Shown here in pieces: positions 21,299 to 31,330 of a stretch of DNA of 64,000 bases. The translations under genes and the position numbers were made by a program. How positions within the stretch are numbered: the stretch's first letter is position 1; the number at the start of each line of letters is the position of its first letter. This DNA is from Virgibacillus phasianinus (GTDB taxonomy: Bacteria > Bacillota > Bacilli > Bacillales > Amphibacillaceae), in the NCBI RefSeq assembly GCF_002216775.1, contig NZ_CP022315.1, forward strand, positions 1,178,001-1,242,000, given 5' to 3'. The notes beneath the pieces are model-generated. The model saw nothing but the letters and a program-made list of their open reading frames with translations. It was not told where the DNA came from and did no database searches.

Positions 21299-22648
21299 TT
21301 ATAAATTTTTTAATTGCTCTTTTACTTCTTCTATATCCTGGTCAAGGCTTGTATCATTTTCTAGCATCCGTGATATTTTTTCATGGGCGTGAATAACGGT
21401 TGTGTGGTCTCTTCCGCCGAATTCTTCACCTATTTTAGGCAATGAAAAGTCGGTCATTTCCCTTGATAAATACATGGCTATTTGTCTTGGAAAGGCAATG
21501 GATTTTGTCCGTTTTTTGGCAATAAAGTCTTCCTGTCGAATGTTGTATTTTTCGCCAACTACCTGCTGTATTTTCTGGATTGTGATAACTTTCGGCTTTT
21601 TACTTGGAATTATATCTTTTAATGCGTCCGCTGCAAGTGATGCATCGATATCCCGATTGACGAGTGATGAATAGGCAACAACACGAATTAAAGCACCCTC
21701 AAGTTCCCGGACGTTCGTATCAATTTGATTAGCTATATACAGCATTACTTCATTTGGAATGTCGAGCCCTTCTGCCTTTGCTTTCTTACTTAAAATTGCG
21801 CTGCGTGTTTCTAGATCAGGTGGCGTAATATCTGTGATTAATCCCCATTCAAACCTGGAACGCAATCGATCCTCTAACGTTGGTATTTCCTTTGGTGGAC
21901 GATCGCTGGATATAATAATTTGTTTATTTTCTTCATGCAATGTATTAAAGGTATGAAAAAATTCTTCTTGCGTTGATTCTTTTCCAGCAATGAATTGAAT
22001 ATCATCTATTAAAAGGACGTCAACATTCCGATATTTGTTACGAAAATTAATCGTTTTATTGTCCATAATGGCATTAATAAATTCATTGGTGAATTTTTCA
22101 GATGTTATATAGACTACTCTGGCATCCGGATTGTGATCACGGACGTAGTGTCCAATTGCATGCATGAGATGAGTTTTGCCAAGTCCTACTCCACCATAAA
22201 TGAAAAGTGGATTGTAAGCTTTGGCTGGAGCCTCTGCTACTGCAAGAGATGCAGCATGTGCAAAGCGGTTTCCAGATCCAATGACAAACGTATCAAATGT
22301 ATAATTTGCATTCAGCATTGTTTTTGGAGCCTCTGCTCCTTGATTATTTGGCACGGCAATGGATTTGGGGGCCGGGTTAACGTCTTCGGTTTCCAGATTT
22401 GTTTCAGGGATGATGAATTTTGCCTTTAGTGACGCCCCGGTGATTTCAAACAACAGTTCAGAAATTAAGATGGTGTATCTTCCTTCCAACCAGTCACGAG
22501 CGAATTCATTTGGTGCAGAAATAATTAAAGTATCATCCTGAAGTTTTTCTGCCTTTGTACTTTTCAACCATGTATCAAAGCTGGGCTTGCTGACCTTTTC
22601 TTCAACTTTTTCCAGCGTTGCCGCCCATAATTCATCAATATTTTCCAA
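21299..22648 (-). CDS. dnaA: Chromosomal replication initiator DnaA
   Basis: Domain I is N-terminal; AAA+ Walker [10 protein letters not shown] (about residue 150) and Walker [12 protein letters not shown] follow; domain IV has the DNA-binding signature [17 protein letters not shown] choose a TTG at 22646-22648, giving [18 protein letters not shown], 449 residues, which aligns with B. subtilis MENILDLW. The upstream GTG at 22658-22660 overlaps the AAAGGAG ribosome site and cannot be used easily. It opens and autoregulates the operon through the nearby DnaA boxes. Confidence 0.96.
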   Translation of the reverse strand: MENIDELWAATLEKVEEKVSKPSFDTWLKSTKAEKLQDDTLIISAPNEFARDWLEGRYTILISELLFEITGASLKAKFIIPETNLETEDVNPAPKSIAVPNNQGAEAPKTMLNANYTFDTFVIGSGNRFAHAASLAVAEAPAKAYNPLFIYGGVGLGKTHLMHAIGHYVRDHNPDARVVYITSEKFTNEFINAIMDNKTINFRNKYRNVDVLLIDDIQFIAGKESTQEEFFHTFNTLHEENKQIIISSDRPPKEIPTLEDRLRSRFEWGLITDITPPDLETRSAILSKKAKAEGLDIPNEVMLYIANQIDTNVRELEGALIRVVAYSSLVNRDIDASLAADALKDIIPSKKPKVITIQKIQQVVGEKYNIRQEDFIAKKRTKSIAFPRQIAMYLSREMTDFSLPKIGEEFGGRDHTTVIHAHEKISRMLENDTSLDQDIEEVKEQLKNL

Positions 22649-22822
22649 GGCCTGATTCACTCCTTTCAGTAAAATAATGATACAAAAAGCCTCTCTCGAT
22701 CTTTAAGATAAAAATGTCTCAGAAAGATGGAAAGGCATGTATTGTACAAGCAATAATCCTATAAAAACTAGCTTACTAAGTCAGTAAAAGGGAAGTAAGT
22801 AGAAAAAATTATTTATTTCACG

Positions 22823-23162
22823 TGTGGATAATAAAATGCATGACATAAGCAGTTTTGAAACGTTATGTACGTTTTCCACATGATTGTTGATAAGATGATA
22901 AACAGAGGTGTTGACAAGTATCCACAAGTTATTAACAGAATGTGGATATCTTTTGTTGGATTTACATTTTTCCACACACTAAAACACAAATATAATACCA
23001 AAAAAAAGAAGGTAATGCAATGGGTTTTTCGACAGTTATCCACAATACCCATCCCTTGTAGACAACTTTTATCCACACCACCATATTTTGTGATTATCCT
23101 GTCGATATCTTGTGTGGATAAAAAAATGTCGAATTAAAAGATAAACAATTGCCTGTGGGTAA
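22823..23162. other. oriC upstream DnaA-box region (incAB-like)
   Basis: At least ten DnaA boxes lie between dnaA and rpmH. Perfect copies are at 22823-22831, 23036-23044, 23069-23077 and 23113-23121. One-mismatch copies are at 22872-22880, 22885-22893, 22918-22926, 22941-22949, 22968-22976 and 23154-23162, in both orientations. No gene is evident across 22661-23275. This is the upstream half of the bipartite origin. Confidence 0.9.
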
Positions 23163-23179
23163 CTCGTTTTAAAAGTAAG

Positions 23180-23209
23180 TTGACAGATGGTGCATGTATT
23201 ACTTATAAT
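23180..23209 (+). promoter_or_regulatory. rpmH promoter
   Basis: TTGACA (23180-23185), an 18-bp spacer and TATAAT (23204-23209) lie about 65 bp before rpmH and just after the last DnaA box. Confidence 0.75.
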
Positions 23210-23275
23210 TAGTAGGACTGTCTACTGGATATGTTTTAATTTGAATTTTAAATTCCTCAGGGAGGTGTATGATAA

Positions 23276-23410
23276 ATGAAAAGAACGTATCAACCAAATA
23301 ACCGTAAACATAAAAAAGTACATGGATTTCGTGCGCGAATGAGTACTAAAAATGGACGTAAAGTTTTAGCGCGTCGTCGTCTTAAAGGAAGAAAAGTATT
23401 ATCTGCATAG
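23276..23410 (+). CDS. rpmH: 50S ribosomal protein L34
   Basis: A 44-residue, highly basic protein beginning [19 protein letters not shown] and ending GRKVLSA, the L34 pattern. GGAGG precedes the ATG. It is the first gene to the right of oriC, followed by rnpA, as in nearly all bacteria. Confidence 0.98.
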   Translation: MKRTYQPNNRKHKKVHGFRARMSTKNGRKVLARRRLKGRKVLSA

Positions 23411-23436
23411 ACCGCTGAATTTCAGTGGTCTTTTTC
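23411..23436 (+). terminator. Terminator after rpmH
   Basis: ACCGCTGAA pairs with TTCAGTGGT and is followed by CTTTTTC immediately after the rpmH stop codon. Confidence 0.7.
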
Positions 23437-23440
23437 ACAC

Positions 23441-23545
23441 TTATAGAAAATATTGGCTTGTCGCCAAGAACTAATGGCGAAAGCCTTGGATTTTTTTATA
23501 CTTCACACCGATAAAGATTTATATGTTCTTAAAGTGTAAGAAAGA
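23441..23545 (+). repeat. Dispersed intergenic repeat B, copy 1
   Basis: About 100 bp that match 45120-45221 in the opposite orientation. It contains a hairpin in which GGCTTgtCGCC pairs with GGCGaAAGCC. The arms and flanks are nearly identical in both copies. It lies in the 259-bp rpmH-rnpA gap. Confidence 0.8.
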
Positions 23546-23669
23546 ATAGTCTTTAGCCAAGATTTTCTAAGAAGAGAAGCAGTGTTTCCTGTTCCTTCGT
23601 TGATTGGAGGAGTATGGGATCACTGCTTATTATATAGATGGAGTTAATTGTAACGATAAAGGTGATTGA

Positions 23670-24011
23670 ATGAAAAAGGCGTTCCGAATTAAGGATAATA
23701 AAGAGTTTCAACTTGTGTTTAAACAAGGAAAGTCATTTGCAAACCGGCAACTGGTTATTTATTATATGAAAAAAGAGGGACAAACTCATTTTCGTGTAGG
23801 AATTTCAGTAGGAAAGAAAATTGGAAACGCTGTTACGAGAAATCGGATCAAACGTCACTTACGTCATGCATTCCAGGATCTGGGTGAACAAATTTCCAAA
23901 ACAAGTGACATTATTATCATTGCAAGACAGCCAACAAAGAACATGGAATATGAACAATTCAAGAAGAGTTTAACTCATTTATTGTCGAAAGAACGATTGT
24001 TAGAAAAATAA
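23670..24011 (+). CDS. rnpA: Ribonuclease P protein component
   Basis: A 113-residue basic protein, starting MKKAFRIKDNKEFQLVFKQG and carrying the RNR signature RNRIKRHLRHAF. It assists the catalytic RNA in removing tRNA 5' leaders. It lies between rpmH and spoIIIJ as expected; GGTGA precedes the ATG. Confidence 0.97.
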   Translation: MKKAFRIKDNKEFQLVFKQGKSFANRQLVIYYMKKEGQTHFRVGISVGKKIGNAVTRNRIKRHLRHAFQDLGEQISKTSDIIIIARQPTKNMEYEQFKKSLTHLLSKERLLEK

Positions 24012-24102
24012 ACAATTTATGGATTAATATAGAATCCTTAATTGTTTTAATGATAAAATGACAGGCATTACATAGGTTTATGTTAGTTAAGGAGGAAATC
24101 GA

Positions 24103-24879
24103 GTGTCAAAAAAGTATTTAGTGTTAATTAGCATGATTGTATTAGTTGCGTTGCTTTCCGGATGTACGCAAATGAATGAACCAATCACATCACAAAGTGA
24201 AGGATTCTGGAATGAATATTTTGTTTATCCTATGTCATGGTTAATTACCTATTTTGCTGAACTATTCAATGGAAGTTATGGTTTAGGGATTATTGTAGTA
24301 ACCATTATGGTTCGGTTAGTATTACTGCCATTGAATGTGAAACAATTAAAGAGTTCAAAAGCAATGCAGGATGTACAGCCCGAGCTTAAAGAAATACAAA
24401 AGAAGTACAGTTCTAAAGATGCAAATACACAACAAAAGTTACAAAAAGAAACGATGGAATTATTTCAAAAACATGGTGTAAATCCACTAGCTGGCTGTTT
24501 GCCAATTTTTGTACAAATGCCGGTATTAATTGCGATTTATCACGCAATTATGCGTAATGCTGAAATTCAGAATCATAGTTTTCTGTGGTTTGAACTTGGG
24601 GCTCCGGATCCATTTTACATTCTTCCTATCATTGCTGGGGGTGCGACATTCCTTCAACAAAAATTAATGATGGCTGGAAGCCCAGCCGGTCAAAATCCGC
24701 AAATGATGGTTATGATGTATGTCATGCCGATTATGATTACTGTCTTTGCACTCTTTTTCCCGGCAGCTTTGGCATTATACTGGGTAGTAGGTAACGTATT
24801 TATGGTGGCACAAACTATATTTATCCGTAAACCGATGATGAAAAAAGACGATGCTAGTACTGGAGGAGTCAAAAAGTGA
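24103..24879 (+). CDS. spoIIIJ: Membrane protein insertase YidC/SpoIIIJ
   Basis: A 258-residue lipoprotein insertase: signal peptide with lipobox LLSGC (Cys21), then five hydrophobic segments, and a charged loop after the first. It inserts membrane proteins and is required for the sigma-G stage in spore formers. Translation starts at a GTG after GGAGG. Its stop overlaps the jag start by four bases, so they are translationally coupled. Confidence 0.96.
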   Translation: MSKKYLVLISMIVLVALLSGCTQMNEPITSQSEGFWNEYFVYPMSWLITYFAELFNGSYGLGIIVVTIMVRLVLLPLNVKQLKSSKAMQDVQPELKEIQKKYSSKDANTQQKLQKETMELFQKHGVNPLAGCLPIFVQMPVLIAIYHAIMRNAEIQNHSFLWFELGAPDPFYILPIIAGGATFLQQKLMMAGSPAGQNPQMMVMMYVMPIMITVFALFFPAALALYWVVGNVFMVAQTIFIRKPMMKKDDASTGGVKK

Positions 24880-25490
24880 GAGAAATAACTGCTACTGGTC
24901 AAACGGTGGAAGAAGCAATCCAATCAGCATTAGAGCAGTTAAATACAACAAGGGACCAAGTTGAGATTGCGATCATAGATGAAGGAAAGAAAGGGTTTTT
25001 TGGCGTATTTGGTTCAAAAAGATCAATTGTCAAGGTTATTATGGCTAAGAATCAAATTCAGCAAGCCGAGCAATATGTTCTTGAATTAACGAAGAATATG
25101 GGTGTTGAAGTTGAGATTGCAGCAACGGTTGAAGGTAACCACGTATCTATTGAAATGAATGGCGAAAAAATTGCCCTATTAATTGGTAAACGTGGTCAAA
25201 CACTTAATGCATTACAGTATCTGGTTCATCTGGTATTGAATAAAGACGGCAAACAATTTTATACAGTTACAGTTGATGCGGAAGGTTACCGAGGCCGTCG
25301 CAAGGAAACACTTGAATCATTAGCTGTGAAAATGGCCGATAAAGCAAAACGTTTAAATAAGAAAGTTGCTCTTGAACCTATGCCTGCCTATGAACGTAAG
25401 ATAATTCATAGTGCGCTGCAAGGTGTCAAAGAAATTTCTACGTATTCGGACGGAGTAGAACCGCACCGACATATTGTAATAAAACCTTAA
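24876..25490 (+). CDS. jag: RNA-binding protein Jag/KhpB
   Basis: The 204-residue protein has an N-terminal Jag domain ([28 protein letters not shown]), a KH domain with [15 protein letters not shown], and an R3H domain ending PHRHIVIKP. The family binds RNA with KhpA and affects cell elongation. It begins with a GTG that overlaps the spoIIIJ stop codon. Confidence 0.95.
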   Translation: MREITATGQTVEEAIQSALEQLNTTRDQVEIAIIDEGKKGFFGVFGSKRSIVKVIMAKNQIQQAEQYVLELTKNMGVEVEIAATVEGNHVSIEMNGEKIALLIGKRGQTLNALQYLVHLVLNKDGKQFYTVTVDAEGYRGRRKETLESLAVKMADKAKRLNKKVALEPMPAYERKIIHSALQGVKEISTYSDGVEPHRHIVIKP

Positions 25491-25518
25491 AAAAACCCTG
25501 GGAAACCAGGGTTTTTTA
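25488..25518 (+). terminator. Terminator after jag
   Basis: AAAAAACCCTGG pairs with CCAGGGTTTTTT across a short loop, immediately after the stop codon. Confidence 0.88.
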
Positions 25519-25651
25519 GGTACAAATAAATAGTACCAACGAAGGGGACTAACGCAATTTTCCATTACCAATTTCTCATTTTATTAAATTATAAAGGTAT
25601 CCAGTGGCTTTCCTAGAATAGTGTTATAAAACAGGAAAAGGAAGTGGATAT

Positions 25652-26626
25652 ATGAAACGTTTAAAAGTTTCTGCTCTTATTGTAATGATGGTTTTATTAG
25701 TGGCAACACCAGTTTATGCTGCACCAAATGAGCATGCGGATCAAGCTTTTGATAATAAGGTGGTCAAGCGGATTGATGTTGATAATATTTATCAGCATGT
25801 CTATCATTTGTCAGAGGTTATTGGGTCCCGTGGCGCCGGAACTGAAGGTGACCAACAGACGGTAGAGTATCTGGAGGATCAATTTAAAAGCTTTGGTTAC
25901 CAGGATGTTAATGTATACGAGTTTACCTTTGAGTCAGGTGGAGAAGAGATTACATCTTATAATGTTGAAGCAGTAAAAGAACCAATGAAAAATCATGACA
26001 CAGGTCAAACAATTATTGTCGGTTCACATCACGACTCCGTACCGTGGGGGCAAGGTGCCAACGACGATGCGTCAGGAACTGCAGCACTATTGGAATTGGC
26101 CAGAGTTTTTTCAAATACACCAACGGATACCACAATTAAATTTGTTGCTTTTGGTGCAGAGGAGTATGGACTATGGGGTTCACGCAATTATGCAGCAGCA
26201 ATGACCCCGGAAGAGGTGGAAAGTACTGTAGCACAATTCCAAATGGACATGGTTGGCAGTGAAGATGCCGGTGAGCTTGTAATGTTTACTGCTAATGGAG
26301 AGAAAAACCTGGTTACTGACTTAGGAGCAGCAGCAGGATCACGCGTAAGTGAGCTTGTACCATACAGTGAGCTAGGGAGAAGCGATCATGTACCATTTCA
26401 CAATCTAGGGATTCCGGCTGCTTTATTTATTCATACACCGCTTGAGCCATGGTACCATACAGCAGATGATACAATCGAACATATCAGCAAGGAAAAGTTA
26501 AAAGATGTGGCAAGTATTGTTGGTGCGGCGATTTATCAGGTAGCAAGAAAAGATACACCAGCACTTGAGAAATCAACTGTAGCCCCGGTCCCTGTGGATT
26601 ATTATTATGAAGATCCTATTTTATAA
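25652..26626 (+). CDS. Secreted M28-family zinc aminopeptidase
   Basis: The 324-residue exported peptidase has a signal peptide (first 24 residues, VYAA cleavage). M28 metal ligands are visible: HHDSV, then GANDDASGTAALLELAR, the catalytic EE in FGAEEYGLWGS, the Asp in QMDMVGSEDA and the His in PWYHTADDTIEH. It resembles extracellular aminopeptidases of the YwaD type. It lies between jag and mnmE, where B. subtilis has no such gene, so it is an insertion into the core order. AAAGGAAGTGG precedes the ATG. Confidence 0.9.
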   Translation: MKRLKVSALIVMMVLLVATPVYAAPNEHADQAFDNKVVKRIDVDNIYQHVYHLSEVIGSRGAGTEGDQQTVEYLEDQFKSFGYQDVNVYEFTFESGGEEITSYNVEAVKEPMKNHDTGQTIIVGSHHDSVPWGQGANDDASGTAALLELARVFSNTPTDTTIKFVAFGAEEYGLWGSRNYAAAMTPEEVESTVAQFQMDMVGSEDAGELVMFTANGEKNLVTDLGAAAGSRVSELVPYSELGRSDHVPFHNLGIPAALFIHTPLEPWYHTADDTIEHISKEKLKDVASIVGAAIYQVARKDTPALEKSTVAPVPVDYYYEDPIL

Positions 26627-26649
26627 AATTTGGTAATAAAAATAAATAA

Positions 26650-26692
26650 AAAAAGCCGTTTATTAACATGTGGATAAACGGCTTTTTTGGTG
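26650..26692 (+). terminator. Terminator after the M28 peptidase gene
   Basis: AAAAAGCCGTTTAT pairs with ATAAACGGCTTTTTT. The right arm overlaps a perfect DnaA box (26669-26677). Confidence 0.8.
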
Positions 26693-26714
26693 TGATAGTA
26701 TTATTTGTGGATAA
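26669..26714. promoter_or_regulatory. DnaA-box pair upstream of mnmE
   Basis: Two perfect TGTGGATAA boxes lie at 26669-26677 and 26706-26714 in the same orientation, about 3.5 kb from oriC and 105-150 bp ahead of mnmE. Confidence 0.65.
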
Positions 26715-26818
26715 GTTTCTTTTTACACAAAAATATGATATTCTATTTAGTTAGTGACGATAAAAAAATGAATGTTAATAATAAATGATAATAGATGTGA
26801 TTAAAGTGGGTGAAAGAT

Positions 26819-28195
26819 GTGGAGACAGATACAATAACAGCAATATCTACCCCGATTGGCGAAGGTGCGATTGCGATTGTCAGATTAAGTGGCCCAGAGG
26901 CAATAAAGATTGCTAACAGTTTGTTCCGGGGCAAAGATTTAGAACAAGTGGATTCACATACCATTCAATATGGTAAAATAATTGATCCGGAAACAAATGA
27001 AATAGCGGAAGAGGTCATGGTGTCAATCATGCGTGCACCTAAAACCTTCACCCGTGAAGATGTAGTAGAAATCAATTGCCACGGTGGGATGGTATCTATT
27101 AACCGTATACTGGAAATAATTTTAAATCGTGGTGCGCGATTAGCTGAACCAGGGGAATTCACCAAACGAGCATTTCTCCATGGAAGAATTGATTTATCAC
27201 AGGCAGAAGCAGTTATGGATTTAATTCGAGCAAAAACCGATAAGGCGATGTCAGTTGCATTAAAACAGATGGATGGTCGATTATCCGCGTTAATTCAGCG
27301 GTTAAGACAAGAGTTATTAGAAACAGTTGCCCATGTGGAAGTAAATATCGATTATCCGGAATATGATGATGTTGAGGAAATGTCACATGAAATGATGCGG
27401 GTGAAAACAAAAGAAGTTTTTCATGAGATTGAGAAACTGCTGGAAGTTGCCAAGCAAGGTAAAATCCTGCGTGAAGGACTTGCAACTGCGATAATAGGAC
27501 GACCCAATGTTGGAAAGTCTTCCTTAATGAACACATTAGTTCAGGAAAATAAAGCAATTGTAACAGAAGTTCCTGGTACTACACGTGATATAATTGAAGA
27601 ATATGTCAATGTACGCGGGGTACCACTAAGACTTGTCGATACCGCGGGAATTAGAGAAACAGAAGATATTGTCGAAAAAATTGGTGTCGAACGATCGAGG
27701 AAGGTGTTAAAAGAATCTGATCTTATTTTATTTGTTTTAAATAATAATGAGGAATTGACACTAGAAGATGAAAAACTATTTGAAGCGGTGCAGGGCTTAG
27801 AATATATTGTAATTATCAACAAAACGGATCTACCTGCAAAACTGGATCTGGAAAGTGTAAGAAAGCTGTCTGAAGGAAAACCTATTATTACAACCTCGTT
27901 AATAGAGGAAGAAGGGGTAGATGAATTGGAGAAAGCAATTGCCCAAACCTTCTTTACGGGTGAGATAGACAGCGGAGACTTAACCTATGTATCAAACGTT
28001 CGCCATATTCAATTGTTGAAGCAAGCCAAGCAAGCATTAGCAGACGCTGAAGCAAGCTTAGAAATGGCAATGCCACTTGATATCATCCAAATAGATATTA
28101 CCCGGACTTGGGAATTACTAGGCGAAATAATCGGCGATACAGCAAGCGACAGCCTAATCGACCAACTATTCTCCCAATTTTGCTTAGGGAAATAG
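26819..28195 (+). CDS. mnmE: tRNA modification GTPase MnmE
   Basis: A 458-residue protein that, with MnmG, makes cmnm5U at the wobble position of some tRNAs. The N-terminal folate-binding domain is followed by a G domain with GRPNVGKSS (about residue 226), DTAGIRET and NKTDLP, and the C-terminal FCLGK with the conserved Cys. I prefer the GTG at 26819, eight bases after GG of GGGTGA, over the GTG at 26810; the shorter form matches the family length. Confidence 0.95.
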   Translation: METDTITAISTPIGEGAIAIVRLSGPEAIKIANSLFRGKDLEQVDSHTIQYGKIIDPETNEIAEEVMVSIMRAPKTFTREDVVEINCHGGMVSINRILEIILNRGARLAEPGEFTKRAFLHGRIDLSQAEAVMDLIRAKTDKAMSVALKQMDGRLSALIQRLRQELLETVAHVEVNIDYPEYDDVEEMSHEMMRVKTKEVFHEIEKLLEVAKQGKILREGLATAIIGRPNVGKSSLMNTLVQENKAIVTEVPGTTRDIIEEYVNVRGVPLRLVDTAGIRETEDIVEKIGVERSRKVLKESDLILFVLNNNEELTLEDEKLFEAVQGLEYIVIINKTDLPAKLDLESVRKLSEGKPIITTSLIEEEGVDELEKAIAQTFFTGEIDSGDLTYVSNVRHIQLLKQAKQALADAEASLEMAMPLDIIQIDITRTWELLGEIIGDTASDSLIDQLFSQFCLGK

Positions 28196-28197
28196 AA

Positions 28198-28390
28198 AAG
28201 TGGGGGCGCCCGTTTATTGGCGTATGACCTGGAGGGGTCTGTATGAGATAAAGGAAACACGGAGAGTGTAACGAACCGATGTTGACTTATCGCAAGGAAG
28301 AGCCTGAAGGTAATTAGCCAATGGGAGCCACAGCTGGACATAAGAAAAGCGGAGGTGCCTGGTTAGAAGCGGACGCATAAGCAAGGGACC
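28198..28390 (-). repeat. Composite intergenic repeat between mnmE and mnmG
   Basis: The right part (about 28316-28390), read on the minus strand, contains GCTTATGCGTCCGCTTCT and CTCCGCTTTTCTT, as in repeat C at 15912 and 62464. The left part (from about 28198) has a GCGCCCGTTTA stretch related to 45349-45369. The middle has no match elsewhere in the window. No coding potential is seen. Confidence 0.6.
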
Positions 28391-28437
28391 GATTTGGAAA
28401 TTAATGAATTATGTTTATATAGGAAAGGATGAAAAAT

Positions 28438-30324
28438 ATGGCTTATAATGCAGGCCGTTATGATGTTATTGTAATTGGAGCAGGCCATGCAGGAGTTGAG
28501 GCTGGTATGGCAGCTGCAAGAATGGGCGCAAAAACTTTAATGCTGACACTCAATTTAGATATGATTGCCTTTATGCCTTGTAATCCATCACTTGGCGGAC
28601 CGGCAAAAGGGATTGTAGTTCGTGAAATTGACGCACTTGGTGGAGCGATGGCCAAAGTTATTGATAAAACCCATATCCAAATGCGGATGTTAAATACGGG
28701 AAAAGGCCCGGCGGTTCAAGCTCTTCGGGCACAGGCTGATAAACCCTTATATATCAGAGAAATGAAAGATATGCTTGAAAATGAAAAGAACTTAACATTA
28801 AGACAAGGCATGGTAGAAAGACTAATCGTGGAAGACGGGGTATGTAAGGGTGTTTTGACTGAAACAAAGGCAGCATATCGTGCTGAAACGGTTATTATTA
28901 CTACTGGGACATTTATGCGTGGAAAAGTTTTAATGGGTGATTTGGAATATGAGAGTGGTCCAAACAATCAGCGTGTATCGGTTAAACTTTCTGAGCATCT
29001 AGAGGAACTCGGCTTTGAATTAACACGTTTTAAAACGGGTACACCACCACGGGTTAATAGTCATACGATTGATTATTCAAAAACAGAAATTCAGCCTGGC
29101 GATGATCGTCCGCAAGCATTTTCGTACGAAACAACTGAATATATTACCGATCAGATACCTTGTTGGTTAACATATACAAATGAATTTACCCATCAAATTA
29201 TTAATGACAATTTAAACTTATCTGCGATGTATTCAGGCATGAAACGAGGAACTGGACCACGGTATTGCCCATCAATAGAAGACAAAATTGTCCGCTTTAA
29301 CGATAAACCTCGTCATCAGGTATTTTTAGAACCTGAAGGAAGGCACACAGAGGAAGTATACGTGCAAGGATTATCAACATCATTACCTGAGTATGTTCAA
29401 CACGAGATGATTAAAACAGTTCCTGGATTGGAAAAAGCAGAAATCATGCGGGCAGGCTATGCAATTGAATATGATGCGGTAGTTCCCACACAGCTTTGGC
29501 CCACACTTGAAACAAAAAAAATCCCTGGTCTATACACTGCTGGACAAATTAACGGAACATCTGGATATGAGGAAGCGGCTGCACAGGGAATCATGGCAGG
29601 AATTAACGCTGCAGCAAAAGTTCTTGGACGGGATTCGCTAATTCTTGATAGATCAACTGCATATATTGGTGTACTAATTGATGATTTAGTAACAAAGGGA
29701 ACAAACGAACCATATCGTTTATTGACTTCAAGAGCAGAATACCGACTATTGTTACGCCATGACAATGCGGATTTTCGTTTAACTGAAGTTGGCTATAAGC
29801 TTGGGTTAATTTCCGAAGAACGATACAATAAATTTTTAGAGAAAAAGGCATTGGTTGAAGAAGAGAAGAAACGTCTCGCCAAAATCACAATAAAACCTGA
29901 AGAACATATTCAGGCTTTATTGGAAACTGTTCAGGCAACTCCTTTAAAAGAGCCATTGAAAGCTATCGATTTATTAAAACGACCTGAAGTTTCCTATGAA
30001 TTACTTGAACAAATGGTTCCTTTTGAAAAAGAATTACCATATGAAGTTAAAGATCAGGTAGCAATTCAGGTTCAATATGAAGGTTATATTAAAAAGGCAA
30101 TTGATCAGGTGGATCGGATGCTTAAAATGGAAGATAAAAAAGTACCTGAAGACATTGACTATGATGATATTAATGGTATTGCTTCAGAAGCAAAAGAAAA
30201 GCTAAAGAAGATACGGCCTTTATCGGTGGGTCAGGCATCAAGAATTTCTGGAGTTAATCCATCAGATGTATCTATTTTGCTTGTATATATTGAACAGGGA
30301 AAAATTGCGCGCATAGCCAATTAA
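28438..30324 (+). CDS. mnmG: tRNA uridine 5-carboxymethylaminomethyl modification enzyme MnmG (GidA)
   Basis: A 628-residue FAD protein, partner of MnmE. FAD site [21 protein letters not shown] at the N-terminus; [22 protein letters not shown]-type ([12 protein letters not shown]) and [11 protein letters not shown] motifs follow. I use the ATG at 28438 (MAYNAGRYD), nine bases after GGAAAGG; an ATG nine bases upstream overlaps the ribosome site. The resulting length equals that of the B. subtilis enzyme. Confidence 0.97.
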   Translation: MAYNAGRYDVIVIGAGHAGVEAGMAAARMGAKTLMLTLNLDMIAFMPCNPSLGGPAKGIVVREIDALGGAMAKVIDKTHIQMRMLNTGKGPAVQALRAQADKPLYIREMKDMLENEKNLTLRQGMVERLIVEDGVCKGVLTETKAAYRAETVIITTGTFMRGKVLMGDLEYESGPNNQRVSVKLSEHLEELGFELTRFKTGTPPRVNSHTIDYSKTEIQPGDDRPQAFSYETTEYITDQIPCWLTYTNEFTHQIINDNLNLSAMYSGMKRGTGPRYCPSIEDKIVRFNDKPRHQVFLEPEGRHTEEVYVQGLSTSLPEYVQHEMIKTVPGLEKAEIMRAGYAIEYDAVVPTQLWPTLETKKIPGLYTAGQINGTSGYEEAAAQGIMAGINAAAKVLGRDSLILDRSTAYIGVLIDDLVTKGTNEPYRLLTSRAEYRLLLRHDNADFRLTEVGYKLGLISEERYNKFLEKKALVEEEKKRLAKITIKPEEHIQALLETVQATPLKEPLKAIDLLKRPEVSYELLEQMVPFEKELPYEVKDQVAIQVQYEGYIKKAIDQVDRMLKMEDKKVPEDIDYDDINGIASEAKEKLKKIRPLSVGQASRISGVNPSDVSILLVYIEQGKIARIAN

Positions 30325-30344
30325 TGAGTTAGGAGAGCCAAATT

Positions 30345-31061
30345 ATGAACCCGGATTTATTTGTGCAAGAACTAAAACAAAAAGGTATTATATTGAATGA
30401 AAAACAAATAAAACAGTTTGACATTTATTTTCACACACTTGTGGAGTGGAATAAGAAAATGAACCTTACAGCAATTACCGAGCAATCGGATGTTTATTTG
30501 AAACATTTCTATGATTCTATAACTGCAGCTTTCCATTTTGATTTCTCAAAAGAGGTGCATATTTGCGATGTGGGGGCTGGTGCTGGGTTCCCAAGCATCC
30601 CACTGAAAATATGTTTTCCTCACATACATGTAACGATTGTAGATTCCTTACAGAAACGGATTGTGTTCCTAAATCAGTTGGCGGCAGATTTAGGCATAGA
30701 TCATGTAGCTTTTTATCACGATCGGGCTGAAAGTTTCGGTAAAAACACTGAATTCCGCGAGTCTTATGATATTGTTACAGCACGTGCAGTTGCACGAATG
30801 AGTGTGTTAAGTGAGCTTTGTTTGCCTTTAACAAAGAAAAATGGATTATTTATCGCCATGAAAGCAGCCCAAACCTCGGAGGAACTAAGGGATGCGGAAA
30901 CAGCAATTGAAGTATTAGGCGGAAAGTTACGTGCTGTCCATACTTTTGAATTGCCTGAAGAAGACAGTGAGCGTTCAATAATCATGGTTGAAAAGAAACG
31001 CAAAACACCAAATAAGTATCCAAGAAAAGCCGGAGTTCCAAATAAAAGTCCAATCATGTAG
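30345..31061 (+). CDS. rsmG: 16S rRNA (guanine527-N7)-methyltransferase
   Basis: The 238-residue SAM-dependent methyltransferase (GidB) shows the SAM site [14 protein letters not shown] and the later [10 protein letters not shown] segment. It methylates G527 of 16S rRNA, and loss gives low-level streptomycin resistance in other bacteria. It lies 20 bp after mnmG in one operon. TAGGAGAG precedes the ATG. Confidence 0.96.
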   Translation: MNPDLFVQELKQKGIILNEKQIKQFDIYFHTLVEWNKKMNLTAITEQSDVYLKHFYDSITAAFHFDFSKEVHICDVGAGAGFPSIPLKICFPHIHVTIVDSLQKRIVFLNQLAADLGIDHVAFYHDRAESFGKNTEFRESYDIVTARAVARMSVLSELCLPLTKKNGLFIAMKAAQTSEELRDAETAIEVLGGKLRAVHTFELPEEDSERSIIMVEKKRKTPNKYPRKAGVPNKSPIM

Positions 31062-31138
31062 AGTCAAGTAAATATATTTATGCTTATAGGTAACTTTTTA
31101 AAATAAATATGGTAAAATAGGAGCAGAGTTATGAAATT

Positions 31139-31172
31139 TGCGCAGCGGTTTAAACTGCAGCGTTTTTCTATT
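31139..31172 (+). terminator. Terminator between rsmG and noc
   Basis: CGC-AGCGGTT pairs with AACTGC-GCG, with one internal mismatch, and is followed by TTTTTC. Confidence 0.6.
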
Positions 31173-31249
31173 TCTTTGCCATATTATACATATGGAAAAA
31201 TGAATGATAGCAACTTAGACTCGTTACAAAATCTAGGAAACTAATAAAT

Positions 31250-31265
31250 TGTTTCACGTGAAACA
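31250..31265. other. parS site upstream of noc
   Basis: TGTTTCACGTGAAACA is a perfect 16-bp palindrome matching the ParB/Spo0J consensus TGTTNCACGTGAAACA. It lies 65 bp before noc. Confidence 0.95.
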
Positions 31266-31330
31266 ATTGCCATATTTACGGATTAAGTGATTTTTATAAC
31301 AAGTTTTTATGAATAAGGTGGTGTCTGATC

